64,000 nucleotides of DNA from Vibrio sp. CB1-14 (GCF_040412085.2 NZ_CP115920.1:3410001-3474000); one strand, 5' to 3'. Shown: positions 47,784-58,141, counted from the first letter of the stretch. Notes: generated by a model from the sequence alone, not told the origin. Made by a program: numbers and translations.

Positions 47784-48752
47784 TTGAAAATCGGACAATA
47801 CCAACTTAAGAACAACCTCATTGTCGCACCCATGGCGGGTGTTACCGATAGACCGTTCCGTGAGTTGTGCCTTCGTTACGGTGCCGGTATGGCCGTCAGT
47901 GAAATGATGTCCTCAAACCCGAAACTGTGGAAAACAGCCAAGTCACAGCAGCGCATGGTGCACGAGGGCGAATCAGGTATTCGTTCAGTGCAAATAGCAG
48001 GTGCCGATCCAACACTTATGGCGGAAGCGGCACAGTTCAGTGTTGAAAACGGTGCACAAATCATCGACATCAACATGGGCTGCCCTGCTAAAAAAGTGAA
48101 TAAAAAACTGGCGGGTTCTGCTCTGCTTAAGTACCCAGATATCATTGAAGATATTCTGCGCACCGTAGTCGATGCTGTCGATGTCCCTGTGACATTAAAA
48201 ACCCGTACAGGTTGGGATACAGACAATAAAAACTGTGTCCAAATTGCAAAACTAGCCGAAGACTGCGGCATACAGGCGCTCGCCCTTCATGGTCGAACTC
48301 GTACCTGCATGTACAAAGGCGAGGCAGAATACGACAGCATCAAAGCGGTAAAAGAAGCTGTCTCTATACCGGTTATCGCTAACGGTGATATCGATAGCCC
48401 AGAGAAAGCGAAATATGTACTGGATTACACTGGTGCAGACGCTTTGATGATTGGACGTCCGGCCCAAGGACGGCCATGGATTTTCGAGGAAATCCAACAT
48501 TACTTGGAAAACGGCACACTGATGCCTGAGCGCCCGACTTCGGATGTGCAGGGTATTTTGCTTGGTCATGTTCAAGCACTTCACCAGTTTTATGGTGAGT
48601 TTTTAGGTCCACGCATCGCGCGTAAGCATGTTGGCTGGTATCTAAAGGAACATGAACAGGCGAGTGAGTTCCGCCGTACCTTCAACGCGATTGAGGCTGC
48701 AAATGAACAGCTCGACGCATTGCAAGGTTATTTTGACAACGTTGCATCATAA
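47784..48752 (+). CDS. dusB: tRNA-dihydrouridine synthase B
   Basis: Flavoenzyme reducing uridine to dihydrouridine in tRNA (position 17 in E. coli). 322 residues opening [22 protein letters not shown], with the FMN-binding barrel, catalytic Cys in [10 protein letters not shown], and ALHGRTR. The start is TTG at 47784: no ATG fits this conserved N-terminus, and the ribosome-binding site is weak, which suggests low translation ahead of fis. Operon with fis (23-base gap). Confidence 0.95.
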   Translation: MKIGQYQLKNNLIVAPMAGVTDRPFRELCLRYGAGMAVSEMMSSNPKLWKTAKSQQRMVHEGESGIRSVQIAGADPTLMAEAAQFSVENGAQIIDINMGCPAKKVNKKLAGSALLKYPDIIEDILRTVVDAVDVPVTLKTRTGWDTDNKNCVQIAKLAEDCGIQALALHGRTRTCMYKGEAEYDSIKAVKEAVSIPVIANGDIDSPEKAKYVLDYTGADALMIGRPAQGRPWIFEEIQHYLENGTLMPERPTSDVQGILLGHVQALHQFYGEFLGPRIARKHVGWYLKEHEQASEFRRTFNAIEAANEQLDALQGYFDNVAS

Positions 48753-48775
48753 TTACGAGAAGAGCTAAACCGATT

Positions 48776-49072
48776 ATGTTCGAACAAAATTTGACTTCAG
48801 AACCATTGACAGTTACTACAGTAACATCTTCAGACCAAATCACACAGAAGCCGCTACGTGACTCTGTAAAAGCGTCTTTAAAGAACTACCTTGCTCAATT
48901 AAATGGTCAAGACGTCACTGAATTGTATGAACTAGTTCTAGCGGAAGTTGAACAGCCGCTACTAGACACCATCATGCAGTACACTCGCGGTAACCAAACT
49001 CGCGCAGCAACAATGATGGGTATCAACCGCGGTACTCTTCGTAAGAAGCTTAAGAAATACGGCATGAACTAA
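48776..49072 (+). CDS. fis: DNA-binding protein Fis
   Basis: Nucleoid protein and global regulator of rRNA promoters and DNA topology. 98 residues, near-identical in layout to E. coli Fis: N-terminal beta-hairpin arm, helices A-B ([39 protein letters not shown]) and C-terminal helix-turn-helix ([26 protein letters not shown]). Second gene of dusB-fis. Confidence 0.98.
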   Translation: MFEQNLTSEPLTVTTVTSSDQITQKPLRDSVKASLKNYLAQLNGQDVTELYELVLAEVEQPLLDTIMQYTRGNQTRAATMMGINRGTLRKKLKKYGMN

Positions 49073-49098
49073 TTCGCCTCTAGCGAACTATTTGAGAT

Positions 49099-49134
49099 TA
49101 AAGGGTCTGGAGCACACGCTTCAGACCCTTTTCT
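49099..49134 (+). terminator. Terminator of dusB-fis
   Basis: Stem AAGGGTCTG/CAGACCCTT followed by TTTTCTTT. Confidence 0.88.
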
Positions 49135-49261
49135 TTGTCCGAATCTCGCTCAAATCCCCCTCAACAACTAATCTTAGATTCCCTCTTGACCTCAACTTAA
49201 CTTGAGGATTTACCGTTAACGTCAGCGATTGTTTTTATTCAAACACAAACAAGGAGACGTT

Positions 49262-49690
49262 ATGAAAAGCTACGTAGAACACGCCAATATTACCGTAATA
49301 GATGCCGAGCACAGTGTTGGACTGCTACTTGCTGCACTACCTGACTGGTCGATCCGAGGAGAAGGTCGAACCGATGATTGGTTTGGTAAACCGATGCGCT
49401 GGTATCACGTTGGAACAGAAGAGAGTTACATCACTATCCAAGATGGCGGCGAAGGAGAGGCCGGAACATGGCAGCAGCCTTGGATTGGAGTTAAACACAT
49501 TGGCATTGTGGTCGACGATCTAAAAAAGACCATTTCACGACTTGAAGACGCTGGTTACCCGCTTGATCACATGGGTGGCGAACACCCCTATCGTCAAAGT
49601 GCCTATTTTCAAGACAAGCATCATGTCCAGTTTGAGTTTGTCGAATATTTTTCTGAACTTGCCACTGAGCGCAATGACTATCAGTTATAG
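49262..49690 (+). CDS. VOC-superfamily (glyoxalase-like) protein
   Basis: 142-residue protein with the beta-alpha-beta-beta-beta repeats of the vicinal oxygen chelate superfamily (glyoxalase I, dioxygenases, resistance proteins). First unit opens YVEHANITVIDAEHSV; second begins GVKHIGIVVDDLKKTISRLEDAGYPL and ends in VQFEFVEYFSE with a possible metal-ligand Glu. Start at ATG 49262, with AGGAG 7 bases upstream; an upstream in-frame start lacks a site. Substrate unknown. Confidence 0.75.
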   Translation: MKSYVEHANITVIDAEHSVGLLLAALPDWSIRGEGRTDDWFGKPMRWYHVGTEESYITIQDGGEGEAGTWQQPWIGVKHIGIVVDDLKKTISRLEDAGYPLDHMGGEHPYRQSAYFQDKHHVQFEFVEYFSELATERNDYQL

Positions 49691-49769
49691 CTTTCGATTT
49701 GAGTCAACTTCAAAAGGAAGTGGGTTGTAATAAGTGGTTCTATACATAAGCAACCATGCCCACAAATGC

Positions 49770-49793
49770 AAAGCTGGGCTCAAACCCAGCTTT
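49770..49793 (+). terminator. Hairpin after the VOC gene
   Basis: Stem AAAGCTGGG/CCCAGCTTT with a 6-base loop; no T-run, so only a possible terminator. Confidence 0.35.
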
Positions 49794-49928
49794 GTGACCC
49801 GCTTAATAATTAGACGATAGTGGCATAGAGTCAGCGCAGAACATGGCATAGGGTATAGCTATAACAACAATCAGCATGCCGAATGACTAAAGGTGATGCA
49901 CTCTTTTTCCAAGAAAGGAATTCTTGCT

Positions 49929-51575
49929 ATGACTACTCCGCTTCTGCGCCGCATTTCGATTCAACATCGACTGTTTCTGCTCATTGGACTCGTTTCCGTT
50001 GCTCTATTTATTCCACTCATTTTGGCACTGCTCGATTATCAGCAGTCATTAATGACCAACAAACAAAACAAGACCCAACACTTAGTGCAAACGGCTTATA
50101 CCTTAGTGGAGCACTACCACCAGCAACACATCAAAGGAGAGATAAGTCTAGAACAAGCTAAGACAGGGGCAGCCAATGCCGTTCAAAGTCTTCGCTATGA
50201 TGCCAATGATTACTTTTGGATCAACGATCTCACTCCCACCATGGTCATGCACCCAATGAAGCCAGCCCTCAATGGACAAGATCTTAGCCAAATTGCCGAT
50301 CCCAACGGGAAGAAACTGTTTGTCGACATGGTTACCCTCGCTAAACAGCAGCAGTCAGGTCTGGTACATTACATGTGGCCAAAGCCAGGCTCTGAGTCTC
50401 CCGTCGAGAAAGTCTCATACATCAAACTATTTAAGCCCTGGGGCTGGGTAATTGGCTCAGGTGTTTATGTCGATGATGTGAATGCGCTCACTTGGCAAGC
50501 CATCCAAAAGGTATTGATGAGTGTCATTGCCGCTCTGGCTGTTATGTTGGCAATTGCCTATATCATTGGCCGCAGCATCATCAAACCATGCCGTGATACA
50601 TTGGCGGCATTAGACGATATTGCCAGTGGCGATGGCGATTTGTCGCAGACCCTACCCGAAACCGGAAGTGATGAGCTGAGCCATATTGCGAAAGCGTTCA
50701 ATCAATTCACCCACAAGCTCGAGAGCATCATTCGTGATATCAAGCCTGTCACCGAGGACATTACTCAAGCGGCCATCGCGCTAAATACCGTTGCTCAGCA
50801 AGGCGCAGCTCAATCAGAGCAACAGCAGCAAGCGGTCGATACTGTTGCCTCTGCGATGAATGAGCTTCATGCCAGTAACAGAGAAGTCGCGAATTCCGCC
50901 CAGCAGGCTGCTGAGGCCGCTCAGGAAGCGAGCTCTCAAGGTCAACACGGCGGTGAAGTGATTGAGCGTGCCACCTCACATATGCAGGCATTATCGATGC
51001 AGCTCACTGAAACGGACCAAAACATTCAGATGCTAGCAACAGAAACGCAGGAAGTGGGCTCTGTGCTTGAGGTCATTCGCGGCGTCGCCGAGCAAACCAA
51101 TCTATTGGCACTCAACGCTGCTATAGAAGCCGCTCGAGCAGGTGAACAAGGGCGTGGATTTGCCGTAGTCGCGGACGAAGTAAGAACGCTTGCGACTCGA
51201 ACTCAGAGCAGTACCGATGAGATTGAGCAGATCATTCAAAAGCTGCAAACCCAAGCGGCAGAGGTCAGCCAGTCAATGACGTTGACGCAACAGCAATCCA
51301 CGGCAACTATCGAGCACACGGAACAAGCAAGACAAGCACTGCAGCAAATCGACCAACGCATCAGTGCCATTGCCTCTCTCAATGAGCTAATTGCCGCAGC
51401 GAGTTCTCAGCAAACCTTAGCGACCGATGAAATCAGTCAAAATCTGACGCAAATTGCCGATCATGGCAGCCAGTCGGCCAATGAGGCGAAAAAGCTGGCC
51501 GAAGCCAGTGAGCAATTGATGGAAAATGGCAACACTTTAAGTGTCGGTGTGGGCGCATTTAAAGTGCAATCGTAA
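49929..51575 (+). CDS. Methyl-accepting chemotaxis protein with single-Cache sensor
   Basis: Inner-membrane chemoreceptor, 548 residues: membrane helix (about 15-37), periplasmic single-Cache domain (about 40-185, with YFWINDL and [15 protein letters not shown] landmarks), second helix (about 192-213), HAMP, and the long cytoplasmic coiled coil with the hairpin tip [39 protein letters not shown]. No C-terminal CheR-tethering pentapeptide. Start at ATG 49929 (AAGGA upstream) rather than 12 codons earlier. sCache receptors often bind organic acids or amines; the ligand here is unknown. Confidence 0.9.
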   Translation: MTTPLLRRISIQHRLFLLIGLVSVALFIPLILALLDYQQSLMTNKQNKTQHLVQTAYTLVEHYHQQHIKGEISLEQAKTGAANAVQSLRYDANDYFWINDLTPTMVMHPMKPALNGQDLSQIADPNGKKLFVDMVTLAKQQQSGLVHYMWPKPGSESPVEKVSYIKLFKPWGWVIGSGVYVDDVNALTWQAIQKVLMSVIAALAVMLAIAYIIGRSIIKPCRDTLAALDDIASGDGDLSQTLPETGSDELSHIAKAFNQFTHKLESIIRDIKPVTEDITQAAIALNTVAQQGAAQSEQQQQAVDTVASAMNELHASNREVANSAQQAAEAAQEASSQGQHGGEVIERATSHMQALSMQLTETDQNIQMLATETQEVGSVLEVIRGVAEQTNLLALNAAIEAARAGEQGRGFAVVADEVRTLATRTQSSTDEIEQIIQKLQTQAAEVSQSMTLTQQQSTATIEHTEQARQALQQIDQRISAIASLNELIAAASSQQTLATDEISQNLTQIADHGSQSANEAKKLAEASEQLMENGNTLSVGVGAFKVQS

Positions 51576-51590
51576 GCCGCACTCAGTAAT

Positions 51591-51618
51591 AAGGGAGGCA
51601 ATGTCTCCCTTGTCTTCT
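51591..51618 (+). terminator. Terminator of the chemoreceptor gene
   Basis: Stem AAGGGAG/CTCCCTT with a short loop and a T-rich tail, 15 bases after the stop codon and just before the convergent zntR stop. Confidence 0.7.
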
Positions 51619-51623
51619 CTTCG

Positions 51624-52037
51624 TCACGATTTTTCATCTGCGACTTCTAGAGCCGCGAGTATTGAGCAGTGGCTCGCGTCATGGTCATGTCCACAACAGG
51701 CATCATTGATCTTCTTAAGCGCGGCACGAATCCTGGTAAGTTCAGCGATTTTGTCATCAATGAGTTCAAGCTTGCTAGAGGTAATGGCTTTTACTTCAGA
51801 GCAGCTGTGCTCGGTGGCCTCAAGCTTAATTCCAAGCAGCTCTTTAATTTCATCTAAGCTCAGACCAACCTCTTTCGCCTTAAGAATAAAACGAACTTGC
51901 CTTTGACTCTCTTCATTATAAAGACGGTAACCCGAGTCACTGCGACCAACAGGAGCAATCAATTGGTTCTTTTCATAAAAACGCAACGTATCTGACGTCA
52001 CCTTGCAGCGTTTTGCTAACTCACCTATTTGAAACAT
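51624..52037 (-). CDS. zntR: Zn(II)-responsive MerR-family regulator ZntR
   Basis: Activates zinc-export genes (zntA in E. coli) by DNA distortion when it binds zinc. 137 residues: MerR helix-turn-helix (IGELAKRCKVTSDTLRFYEKNQL), coiled coil, and metal-binding C-terminus. The ligands Cys79, Cys114, Cys115, His119 and Cys124 sit at exactly the same positions as in E. coli ZntR, which separates it from cadmium, copper and mercury relatives. No zinc transporter gene is adjacent; fieF is 40 kb away. Divergent from purH. Confidence 0.92.
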   Translation of the reverse strand: MFQIGELAKRCKVTSDTLRFYEKNQLIAPVGRSDSGYRLYNEESQRQVRFILKAKEVGLSLDEIKELLGIKLEATEHSCSEVKAITSSKLELIDDKIAELTRIRAALKKINDACCGHDHDASHCSILAALEVADEKS

Positions 52038-52106
52038 AACCGTTTAAATTAACCTCTTTGTTACAAAAGTGTTCTTTAGTAGGCTTTTTTGCACTTTTTT
52101 TGCCTA

Positions 52107-52151
52107 TGCCAAACGATTGCGCGAGCTTTTTTGTAATAGATTGGTTAGAAT
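52107..52151 (+). promoter_or_regulatory. purH control region with PurR-like box
   Basis: The 16-mer at 52107-52122 (core CAAACGATTGCG) matches the PurR consensus at 10 of 16 positions, ending just before the -35 position of a promoter whose TAGAAT -10 is at 52146-52151. A separate inverted repeat GCAAAC-N5-GTTTGC lies in the leader at 52269-52285; its spacing does not fit PurR. Confidence 0.5.
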
Positions 52152-52329
52152 ACGCGCCATCGCCACCCCGGTGGTAAAAATACCAAGGGTATTTGCCCAA
52201 CAGACGACTGGGTCGCCTCAATCATGAAAGAACCCGTCCTGTTTGGCAACTATCTTTAAATCCGCAGAGCAAACCAATCGTTTGCCCTGTACACAGCAAC
52301 ACAATCTGTGACTTTGAGGAAACAGAAGC

Positions 52330-53922
52330 ATGAGTAACGCTCGTCCAATTCGCCGCGCTTTAATCAGCGTATCTGACAAAACTGGTATCGTTGAGTTCGC
52401 ACAAGCACTAGCACAACGCGGTGTTGATATCCTTTCTACTGGTGGTACTGCTCGCCTTCTTGCTGAGCAAGGCATCGCAGTAACTGAAGTATCTGACTAC
52501 ACTGGCTTCCCAGAGATGATGGATGGTCGTGTTAAGACGCTACACCCGAAAGTACACGGTGGTGTGCTAGGTCGTCGCGGTCAAGACGACGACGTGATGG
52601 CGACTCACGGCATCAACCCAATCGATATGGTTGTGGTAAACCTATACCCATTTGCTGCAACCGTAGCAAAAGAGGGCTGTACGCTAGAAGACGCAGTGGA
52701 AAACATTGATATCGGTGGTCCAACTATGGTTCGCTCCGCAGCGAAAAACCACAAAGACGTAACTATCGTTGTTAACGCACACGACTACGAGCGCGTTATT
52801 GCTGAAATGGACGCAAACGACAAATCTCTTACTCTAGAGACACGTTTCGACCTCGCTATCGCAGCTTTTGAGCACACAGCCTCTTACGACGGCATGATCG
52901 CTAACTACTTCGGTACTATGGTTCCATCTTACGGTGAGAACAAAGAGGGTGATGCTGAATCTAAGTTCCCGCGCACGTTTAACCAACAGTTCGTGAAAAA
53001 GCAAGACATGCGCTACGGTGAGAACAGCCACCAAGACGCTGCGTTCTACGTAGAAGCAAACCCAGAAGAAGCGTCTGTATCTACCGCTCGCCAAATCCAA
53101 GGTAAAGCTCTGTCTTACAACAACATCGCCGACACTGACGCAGCACTTGAGTGTGTGAAAGAGTTTGATGAGCCAGCTTGCGTTATCGTTAAGCACGCCA
53201 ACCCATGTGGCGTTGCGCTAGGTAAAGACATCCTTGAGGCGTATGACCGCGCTTACAAAACTGACCCAACGTCAGCGTTTGGTGGCATCATCGCCTTCAA
53301 CCAAGAGCTAGATGCAGAAACAGCGAAAGCAATTGTTGAGCGTCAGTTCGTTGAAGTCATCATCGCACCTTCTGTTTCTGCTGAAGCAGTAGAAGTGGTT
53401 GCGGCGAAGAAAAACGTTCGCCTGCTAGAGTGTGGCGAGTGGACAACTAAGACGACGGGTTTTGACGTTAAGCGCGTTAACGGTGGTCTTCTGGTTCAAG
53501 ACCGCGACCAAGGCATGGTATCGCTAGATGACCTTAAAGTGGTTTCTAAGCGTCAACCAACAGAAGAAGAGCTAAAAGACGCACTATTCTGCTGGAAAGT
53601 GGCTAAGTACGTTAAGTCAAACGCGATCGTTTACTCGAAAGGCGACATGACTATCGGTGTAGGCGCAGGTCAAATGAGCCGCGTGTACTCTGCAAAAATC
53701 GCTGGCATCAAAGCGGCTGACGAAGGTCTACAGGTTGAAGGCTGCGTAATGGCATCCGATGCATTCTTCCCATTCCGTGATGGCATTGACGCTGCAGCAG
53801 AAGCTGGCATTAAGTGCGTTATCCAACCAGGTGGCTCTATGCGTGATGACGAAGTTATCGCAGCAGCGGACGAGCATGGCATGGCGATGATCTTTACAGG
53901 CATGCGCCACTTCCGTCACTAA
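52330..53922 (+). CDS. purH: Bifunctional AICAR transformylase/IMP cyclohydrolase
   Basis: Last two steps of IMP synthesis. 530 residues: N-terminal IMP cyclohydrolase (about 1-200, opening [23 protein letters not shown]) and C-terminal transformylase (about 200-530) with the catalytic Lys-His of [12 protein letters not shown] and [23 protein letters not shown]. Strong codon bias. First gene of purH-purD. Confidence 0.97.
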   Translation: MSNARPIRRALISVSDKTGIVEFAQALAQRGVDILSTGGTARLLAEQGIAVTEVSDYTGFPEMMDGRVKTLHPKVHGGVLGRRGQDDDVMATHGINPIDMVVVNLYPFAATVAKEGCTLEDAVENIDIGGPTMVRSAAKNHKDVTIVVNAHDYERVIAEMDANDKSLTLETRFDLAIAAFEHTASYDGMIANYFGTMVPSYGENKEGDAESKFPRTFNQQFVKKQDMRYGENSHQDAAFYVEANPEEASVSTARQIQGKALSYNNIADTDAALECVKEFDEPACVIVKHANPCGVALGKDILEAYDRAYKTDPTSAFGGIIAFNQELDAETAKAIVERQFVEVIIAPSVSAEAVEVVAAKKNVRLLECGEWTTKTTGFDVKRVNGGLLVQDRDQGMVSLDDLKVVSKRQPTEEELKDALFCWKVAKYVKSNAIVYSKGDMTIGVGAGQMSRVYSAKIAGIKAADEGLQVEGCVMASDAFFPFRDGIDAAAEAGIKCVIQPGGSMRDDEVIAAADEHGMAMIFTGMRHFRH

Positions 53923-53935
53923 TTCGTTTTTGGTT

Positions 53936-54021
53936 CTCCCCCTTGCTAAGGGGGAGTTAGAGGGGGTCAGTTTGCGAGATCGCTATTTACCCCTCCCAGC
54001 CTCCCCTTATTAAGGGGAGGA
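53936..54021. repeat. C/G-run inverted-repeat element between purH and purD
   Basis: Two hairpins (CTCCCCC/GGGGGAG at 53936-53956; CCTCCCCTT/AAGGGGAGG at 54000-54020) are mirror copies of each other, so the whole element can also pair end to end. Between them lie AGAGGGGGT and ACCCCTCCC. It resembles short palindromic intergenic repeats of marine gammaproteobacteria; no second copy is in this window. It lies within the purH-purD operon. Confidence 0.65.
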
Positions 54022-54041
54022 GCAAAATCAAAGGATATATT

Positions 54042-55328
54042 ATGAACGTTCTAATTATTGGTGCTGGTGGTCGTGAGCACGCTCTGGGTTGGAAAGTGGC
54101 TCAGAATCCAAATGTTGAAACTGTTTTCGTCGCACCAGGTAACGCAGGTTCTGCGCTTGAGCCAAAGCTTGAAAACGTTGCTATTGACGTTGAAGACATT
54201 CAAGGCCTGGTAGCGTTTGCAAAAGAGAAAAACATCGAGCTAACGATTGTAGGTCCTGAAGCACCGCTTGTAATTGGTGTTGTGGATGCATTCCAAGAGG
54301 CCGGCCTAGCGATCTTTGGCCCGACTCAAGCAGCCGCTCAGCTAGAAGGCTCTAAAGCGTTCACCAAAGACTTCCTAGCTCGTCACACTATCCCAACTGG
54401 CGCTTACGCTAACTTCACTGAAATTGAGCCTGCATTGGCTTACGTTCGCGAGCAAGGTGCTCCGATCGTAGTTAAGGCTGACGGTCTTGCGGCTGGTAAA
54501 GGTGTGATCGTTGCGATGACGCTAGAAGAAGCAGAAGACGCAATCAAAGACATGCTGGCTGGCAACGCATTTGGCGACGCTGGTAGCCGCGTGGTTATCG
54601 AAGAATTCCTAGACGGCGAAGAAGCAAGCTTCATCGTGATGGTTGATGGTGAAAACGTATTGCCAATGGCAACCAGCCAAGACCACAAACGCGTTGGTGA
54701 TAAGGACACAGGGCCTAACACTGGCGGCATGGGCGCTTACTCTCCGGCTCCAGTTGTCACGCAAGAAATCCACAACCGCATTATGGAAGAGGTTATCTAC
54801 CCAACCGTTCGCGGCATGGCTTCAGAAGGTAACCCATATACAGGTTTCCTATACGCGGGTCTGATGATCGACAAAGATGGTACGCCTAAGGTTATCGAAT
54901 ATAACTGCCGTTTCGGTGACCCAGAAACTCAACCTATCATGATGCGTATGCAATCTGACATGGTTGAGCTTTGCCAAGCTGCGATCGACAAGAAGCTAGA
55001 CCAAGTTGAGTCTAAGTGGGATCCACGTGCTTCTATCGGTATCGTTCTAGCTGCAGGTGGCTACCCAGCGTCTTACAACAAAGGTGATGTTATCTCTGGC
55101 CTACCAACAACAGAAGTGGAAGGCGAGAAGGTATTCCACGCAGGTACAGCAGACAAAGACGGCAATGTTGTGACTAACGGTGGTCGCGTACTATGCGCAA
55201 CCGCACTAGGCAACACGGTATCTGAGGCTCAAGCGCGCGCTTATGAGCTGACTAAGAAGATCAGCTGGGACGGCATGTTCCACCGCAACGACATCGGCTA
55301 TCGTGCGATTGCTCGCGAGCAAAAGTAA
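54042..55328 (+). CDS. purD: Phosphoribosylamine-glycine ligase
   Basis: Second step of purine synthesis, ATP-grasp enzyme joining glycine to phosphoribosylamine. 428 residues opening MNVLIIGAGGREHALGWK, with the nucleotide loop PIVVKADGLAAGKGVIVA and metal-binding KVIEYNCRFGDPETQ. AAAGGATAT is upstream. Same operon direction as purH, as in enterobacteria, with the repeat element in the gap. Confidence 0.97.
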   Translation: MNVLIIGAGGREHALGWKVAQNPNVETVFVAPGNAGSALEPKLENVAIDVEDIQGLVAFAKEKNIELTIVGPEAPLVIGVVDAFQEAGLAIFGPTQAAAQLEGSKAFTKDFLARHTIPTGAYANFTEIEPALAYVREQGAPIVVKADGLAAGKGVIVAMTLEEAEDAIKDMLAGNAFGDAGSRVVIEEFLDGEEASFIVMVDGENVLPMATSQDHKRVGDKDTGPNTGGMGAYSPAPVVTQEIHNRIMEEVIYPTVRGMASEGNPYTGFLYAGLMIDKDGTPKVIEYNCRFGDPETQPIMMRMQSDMVELCQAAIDKKLDQVESKWDPRASIGIVLAAGGYPASYNKGDVISGLPTTEVEGEKVFHAGTADKDGNVVTNGGRVLCATALGNTVSEAQARAYELTKKISWDGMFHRNDIGYRAIAREQK

Positions 55329-55349
55329 TTGAGCCAAGTTCAAAATGAC

Positions 55350-55376
55350 AAAGGGTGCCAATCGGCACCCTTTTTT
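55350..55376 (+). terminator. Terminator of purHD
   Basis: 10-bp stem AAAGGGTGCC/GGCACCCTTT, AATC-type loop and T-run. Confidence 0.92.
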
Positions 55377-55396
55377 AATTTGTTCTGGGAAATGTA

Positions 55397-56083
55397 TTAA
55401 ATCAGTTCAGGTCTTGGAATGCAGTCTTTGGCGCCATCGGCCAACATCAGTAACTGCTCTACCCTTGCGCCAGTCAACCGTGTGCTGCCCAAGAACGCCA
55501 CATAGCTTTCCACTTCAGCCAAACGAGAAACCACAAAACTTGGTAAGCTCTGCTCAAACTTAATGTTATTGAATTCTATACCGCTGCACGTTTCTAGTGT
55601 CTCACCATCCCAGTGGCCTTGAACAAGCTCTAAGCCGTCACTGTCTTGCTCTTTTACTCGTTCAACTAACAGCGAAGCTTCACGTTGGTAATTTTCAAGC
55701 TGAGCTTTTTTCACTGGTAGCACTTTACCATTACGGCGGTACTGCTGATAAATCGCCTCACCCTCTTTGTTAAATCGTACGTGGATGCGGTAAGTCACGG
55801 ATCCCGTTTCCAAGTCATTTTGTACCCCTTCACGTACAAACTCTCTCAGAGTATCGCCGCTCCAGCGATAATTTGATTGATACCAGCCGTAGTCATTCAT
55901 GTTGACGTAATCAGCAGCACTATGAGGGCGAGTGAGTTTTTCGGTATACCAATAAAAACTGGTCGCATCACCCAATGTCTGGCCACCGGTATAGTCTGAA
56001 AATTGATTGATACTCGGAGAAGGAGAAGACGAACAGCCAAGCAAGCTAGCTGCGAGAAGCGAAACCAACAGTATTCTTTTCAT
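55397..56083 (-). CDS. DUF1481 lipoprotein
   Basis: 228-residue predicted lipoprotein: signal peptide with lipobox LLGC (Cys17), followed by a Ser-rich tether and a Tyr/Trp-rich globular domain. It corresponds to the E. coli YjaH (DUF1481) group, which also sits just downstream of hupA, and this shared position supports the call. Function unknown. Confidence 0.78.
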   Translation of the reverse strand: MKRILLVSLLAASLLGCSSSPSPSINQFSDYTGGQTLGDATSFYWYTEKLTRPHSAADYVNMNDYGWYQSNYRWSGDTLREFVREGVQNDLETGSVTYRIHVRFNKEGEAIYQQYRRNGKVLPVKKAQLENYQREASLLVERVKEQDSDGLELVQGHWDGETLETCSGIEFNNIKFEQSLPSFVVSRLAEVESYVAFLGSTRLTGARVEQLLMLADGAKDCIPRPELI

Positions 56084-56263
56084 AGTTGCGAGGCACCTCT
56101 ATTGAACGCGCGATAAACGAATTACACCGAGTGACACAGTTAAGACAGTAAATGGTGCGTCGCGTTCAGTTAAATGAAGCTTAAAGTGAGGAGACAGATA
56201 GGTAATCGCGCTGATTCAAAACACGCTTAACAATCGATCCTGGGGAAGAATAAGATGGAGAGA

Positions 56264-56291
56264 ACAGCACCGATGAAGCCATCGGTGCTGT
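56264..56291 (-). terminator. Hairpin after hupA
   Basis: 11-bp perfect stem ACAGCACCGAT/ATCGGTGCTGT with a 6-base loop, 5 bases after the hupA stop codon. The following sequence is only weakly T-rich. Confidence 0.65.
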
Positions 56292-56296
56292 AAAAA

Positions 56297-56569
56297 TTAT
56301 TTCACTGCGTCTTTCAGTGCTTTACCAGCAACGAATGCTGGAACGTTAGCAGCAGCGATTTGGATCTCTTCACCAGTCTTTGGATTACGACCAGTGCGAG
56401 CTGCACGGTGGTTTACTTTGAACGTACCAAAACCAATTAGTTGAACTTGGTCACCTTCAGTTAGCGCTTCAGATACGCCTGAAAGCGTCGCTTCTAGCGC
56501 TGCTTTAGCTTGTGCTTTAGATAGGTCAGCTTTTTCAGCGATAAAATCGATTAATTGGGTCTTGTTCAT
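56297..56569 (-). CDS. hupA: DNA-binding protein HU-alpha
   Basis: 90-residue nucleoid-associated protein that bends and compacts DNA. Opens [25 protein letters not shown] and has the DNA-embracing arm [34 protein letters not shown] with its conserved Pro. Start at ATG 56569 is preferred over one six codons upstream by family length and the GGGAAACC site. Adjacent DUF1481 gene as in E. coli, which favours hupA over hupB. Confidence 0.95.
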   Translation of the reverse strand: MNKTQLIDFIAEKADLSKAQAKAALEATLSGVSEALTEGDQVQLIGFGTFKVNHRAARTGRNPKTGEEIQIAAANVPAFVAGKALKDAVK

Positions 56570-56888
56570 TAGGTTTCCCTTCTTCATGTTATCGAGTTAA
56601 AGCCCACTCTAAATCATAAAGCCCCCATCTGGCAAAGGTTTGTAGCGCTTCTTTATCGCTTATGACGTAGATTTAACCGTTTTATGAGCAATAACTCACA
56701 ATTTGTTACCCAAAGATTAAGTTTGAAACCTTGTAATTTATTGCATAAAGTCCCATAAATGCACTGCGACTCAACTGATAAGCCTGATAAATTGGTCTGT
56801 CGCTACTGTTTTTAAGCACTCACCAACAATGCACAGGCTCATTTTTGCAGCAAAGTTAGGTTGATGTGTGCACTTACCTAGGAAATGA
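56570..56888. other. Divergent hupA/CNNM intergenic region
   Basis: 319 AT-rich bases with no convincing gene. It must hold the strong hupA promoter (leftward) and the CNNM gene promoter. I could not identify a high-quality -35/-10 pair. Confidence 0.4.
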
Positions 56889-58046
56889 ATGTTTCTTTTA
56901 ACGGTTTATATTACTGTCGCTATTGGTGTCTCTTTTATCTGTTCGGTATTAGAGGCGGTACTTTTAAGTATCACCCCAAGCTATCTTGCTCAGTTGAGAC
57001 AAAAGGGTCACCCTGCGGCAGAAAAGCTAACCAAGCTCAAAGCAGAGCTAGATAGACCCCTAGCGTCTATTTTGACCCTAAACACCATCGCCCACACTAT
57101 CGGTGCGGCGAGTGCCGGTGCGCAAGCGGCAAAAGTGTTCGGTAGCCAATGGCTAGGCGTCTTCTCAGCAGTATTAACGCTGGCTATTCTGGTGTTGTCA
57201 GAAATCGTACCGAAAACCATTGGTGCGACCTACTGGCGTCAACTCGCTCCGGTTTCAGCCACTATCCTACGTTGGATGGTGTGGGCACTGACGCCATTTG
57301 TTTGGTTCTCAGAGCAAATTACAAAACGCCTAGCGCGCGGCCATGAAACGCCGAAAATGCGTGATGAGCTATCAGCAATGGCAATGCTAGCTAAAGAAAG
57401 CGGCGAGTTTGCGGAAGGCGAATCGAACATCTTGAATAACATTTTGAATATTCAAGACATCCCAGTAACGCAAGTAATGACGCCTCGTCCAGTGGTGTTC
57501 CGCGTACCGGCTGAGATGACCATCAATGAATTTTTGACTGAGCATAAAGAGACGCCGTTCTCACGCCCATTGGTGTACAGCCAGCAGAAAGACAACATTC
57601 TCGGCTTTGTACACCGCTTGGAGCTATTTAAGCTTCAACAGCAAGGCAGCGGCGAGAAGCAACTAGGATCGGTGATGCGCCCAATCCAGGTGTTGTTTAA
57701 CACCATCATGTTGCCGAAAGCGTTTGAACAGATGATGGCGGCGCGCCTGCAAATCGCGATGATTGTCGACGAGTACGGCACCATTCAAGGCATCATCACT
57801 CTAGAAGACATCTTCGAGCACTTGTTGGGGCAAGAGATTGTCGATGAGGTGGACAAAACCACCGACATGCAAGAACTGGCTTATCAGCGCTGGGAAAACT
57901 GGAAAGAAAAACACAGCATCGTTGATAACTCAGACGATGATGACGAAGAAGCACCAGTCGAAAAGCCTGAGCCTCAAGCCCAAACGCCACAAAAAGCTGA
58001 AGAGACGAAAGACGAAACTAACTCTCAGGATAAGAAAGAGTCTTAA
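56889..58046 (+). CDS. CNNM-transmembrane/CBS protein (hemolysin-C/CorB-like)
   Basis: 385-residue inner-membrane protein of the CNNM (DUF21) group, linked to magnesium transport in its family. Four hydrophobic segments (about 1-175, with SEIVPKTIGATYW) precede a CBS pair (about 195-320; QVMTPRPVVFRVP, MIVDEYGTIQGIITLEDIFE). The usual C-terminal CorC_HlyC domain is replaced by a very acidic, Lys/Glu/Gln-rich tail of about 60 residues. Confidence 0.85.
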   Translation: MFLLTVYITVAIGVSFICSVLEAVLLSITPSYLAQLRQKGHPAAEKLTKLKAELDRPLASILTLNTIAHTIGAASAGAQAAKVFGSQWLGVFSAVLTLAILVLSEIVPKTIGATYWRQLAPVSATILRWMVWALTPFVWFSEQITKRLARGHETPKMRDELSAMAMLAKESGEFAEGESNILNNILNIQDIPVTQVMTPRPVVFRVPAEMTINEFLTEHKETPFSRPLVYSQQKDNILGFVHRLELFKLQQQGSGEKQLGSVMRPIQVLFNTIMLPKAFEQMMAARLQIAMIVDEYGTIQGIITLEDIFEHLLGQEIVDEVDKTTDMQELAYQRWENWKEKHSIVDNSDDDDEEAPVEKPEPQAQTPQKAEETKDETNSQDKKES

Positions 58047-58091
58047 GCGCTCAATCTCAAAAAGCTCTGAATCTCTACAAGCACTCAAAAT

Positions 58092-58123
58092 AAAATGGCC
58101 GCGAAGTTCGCGGCCATTTTTTT
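58092..58123. terminator. Terminator between the CNNM gene and the retropepsin-like gene
   Basis: Stem AAAATGGCCGCGA/TCGCGGCCATTTT with a short loop and seven T's on the plus strand; convergent genes. Confidence 0.9.
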
Positions 58124-58141
58124 ATATCCAGCAGGCTGTCG

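Noticed and set aside
52269..52285. GCAAAC-N5-GTTTGC as a PurR site
   Set aside because: PurR half-sites abut around a central CG; a 5-base spacer does not fit.
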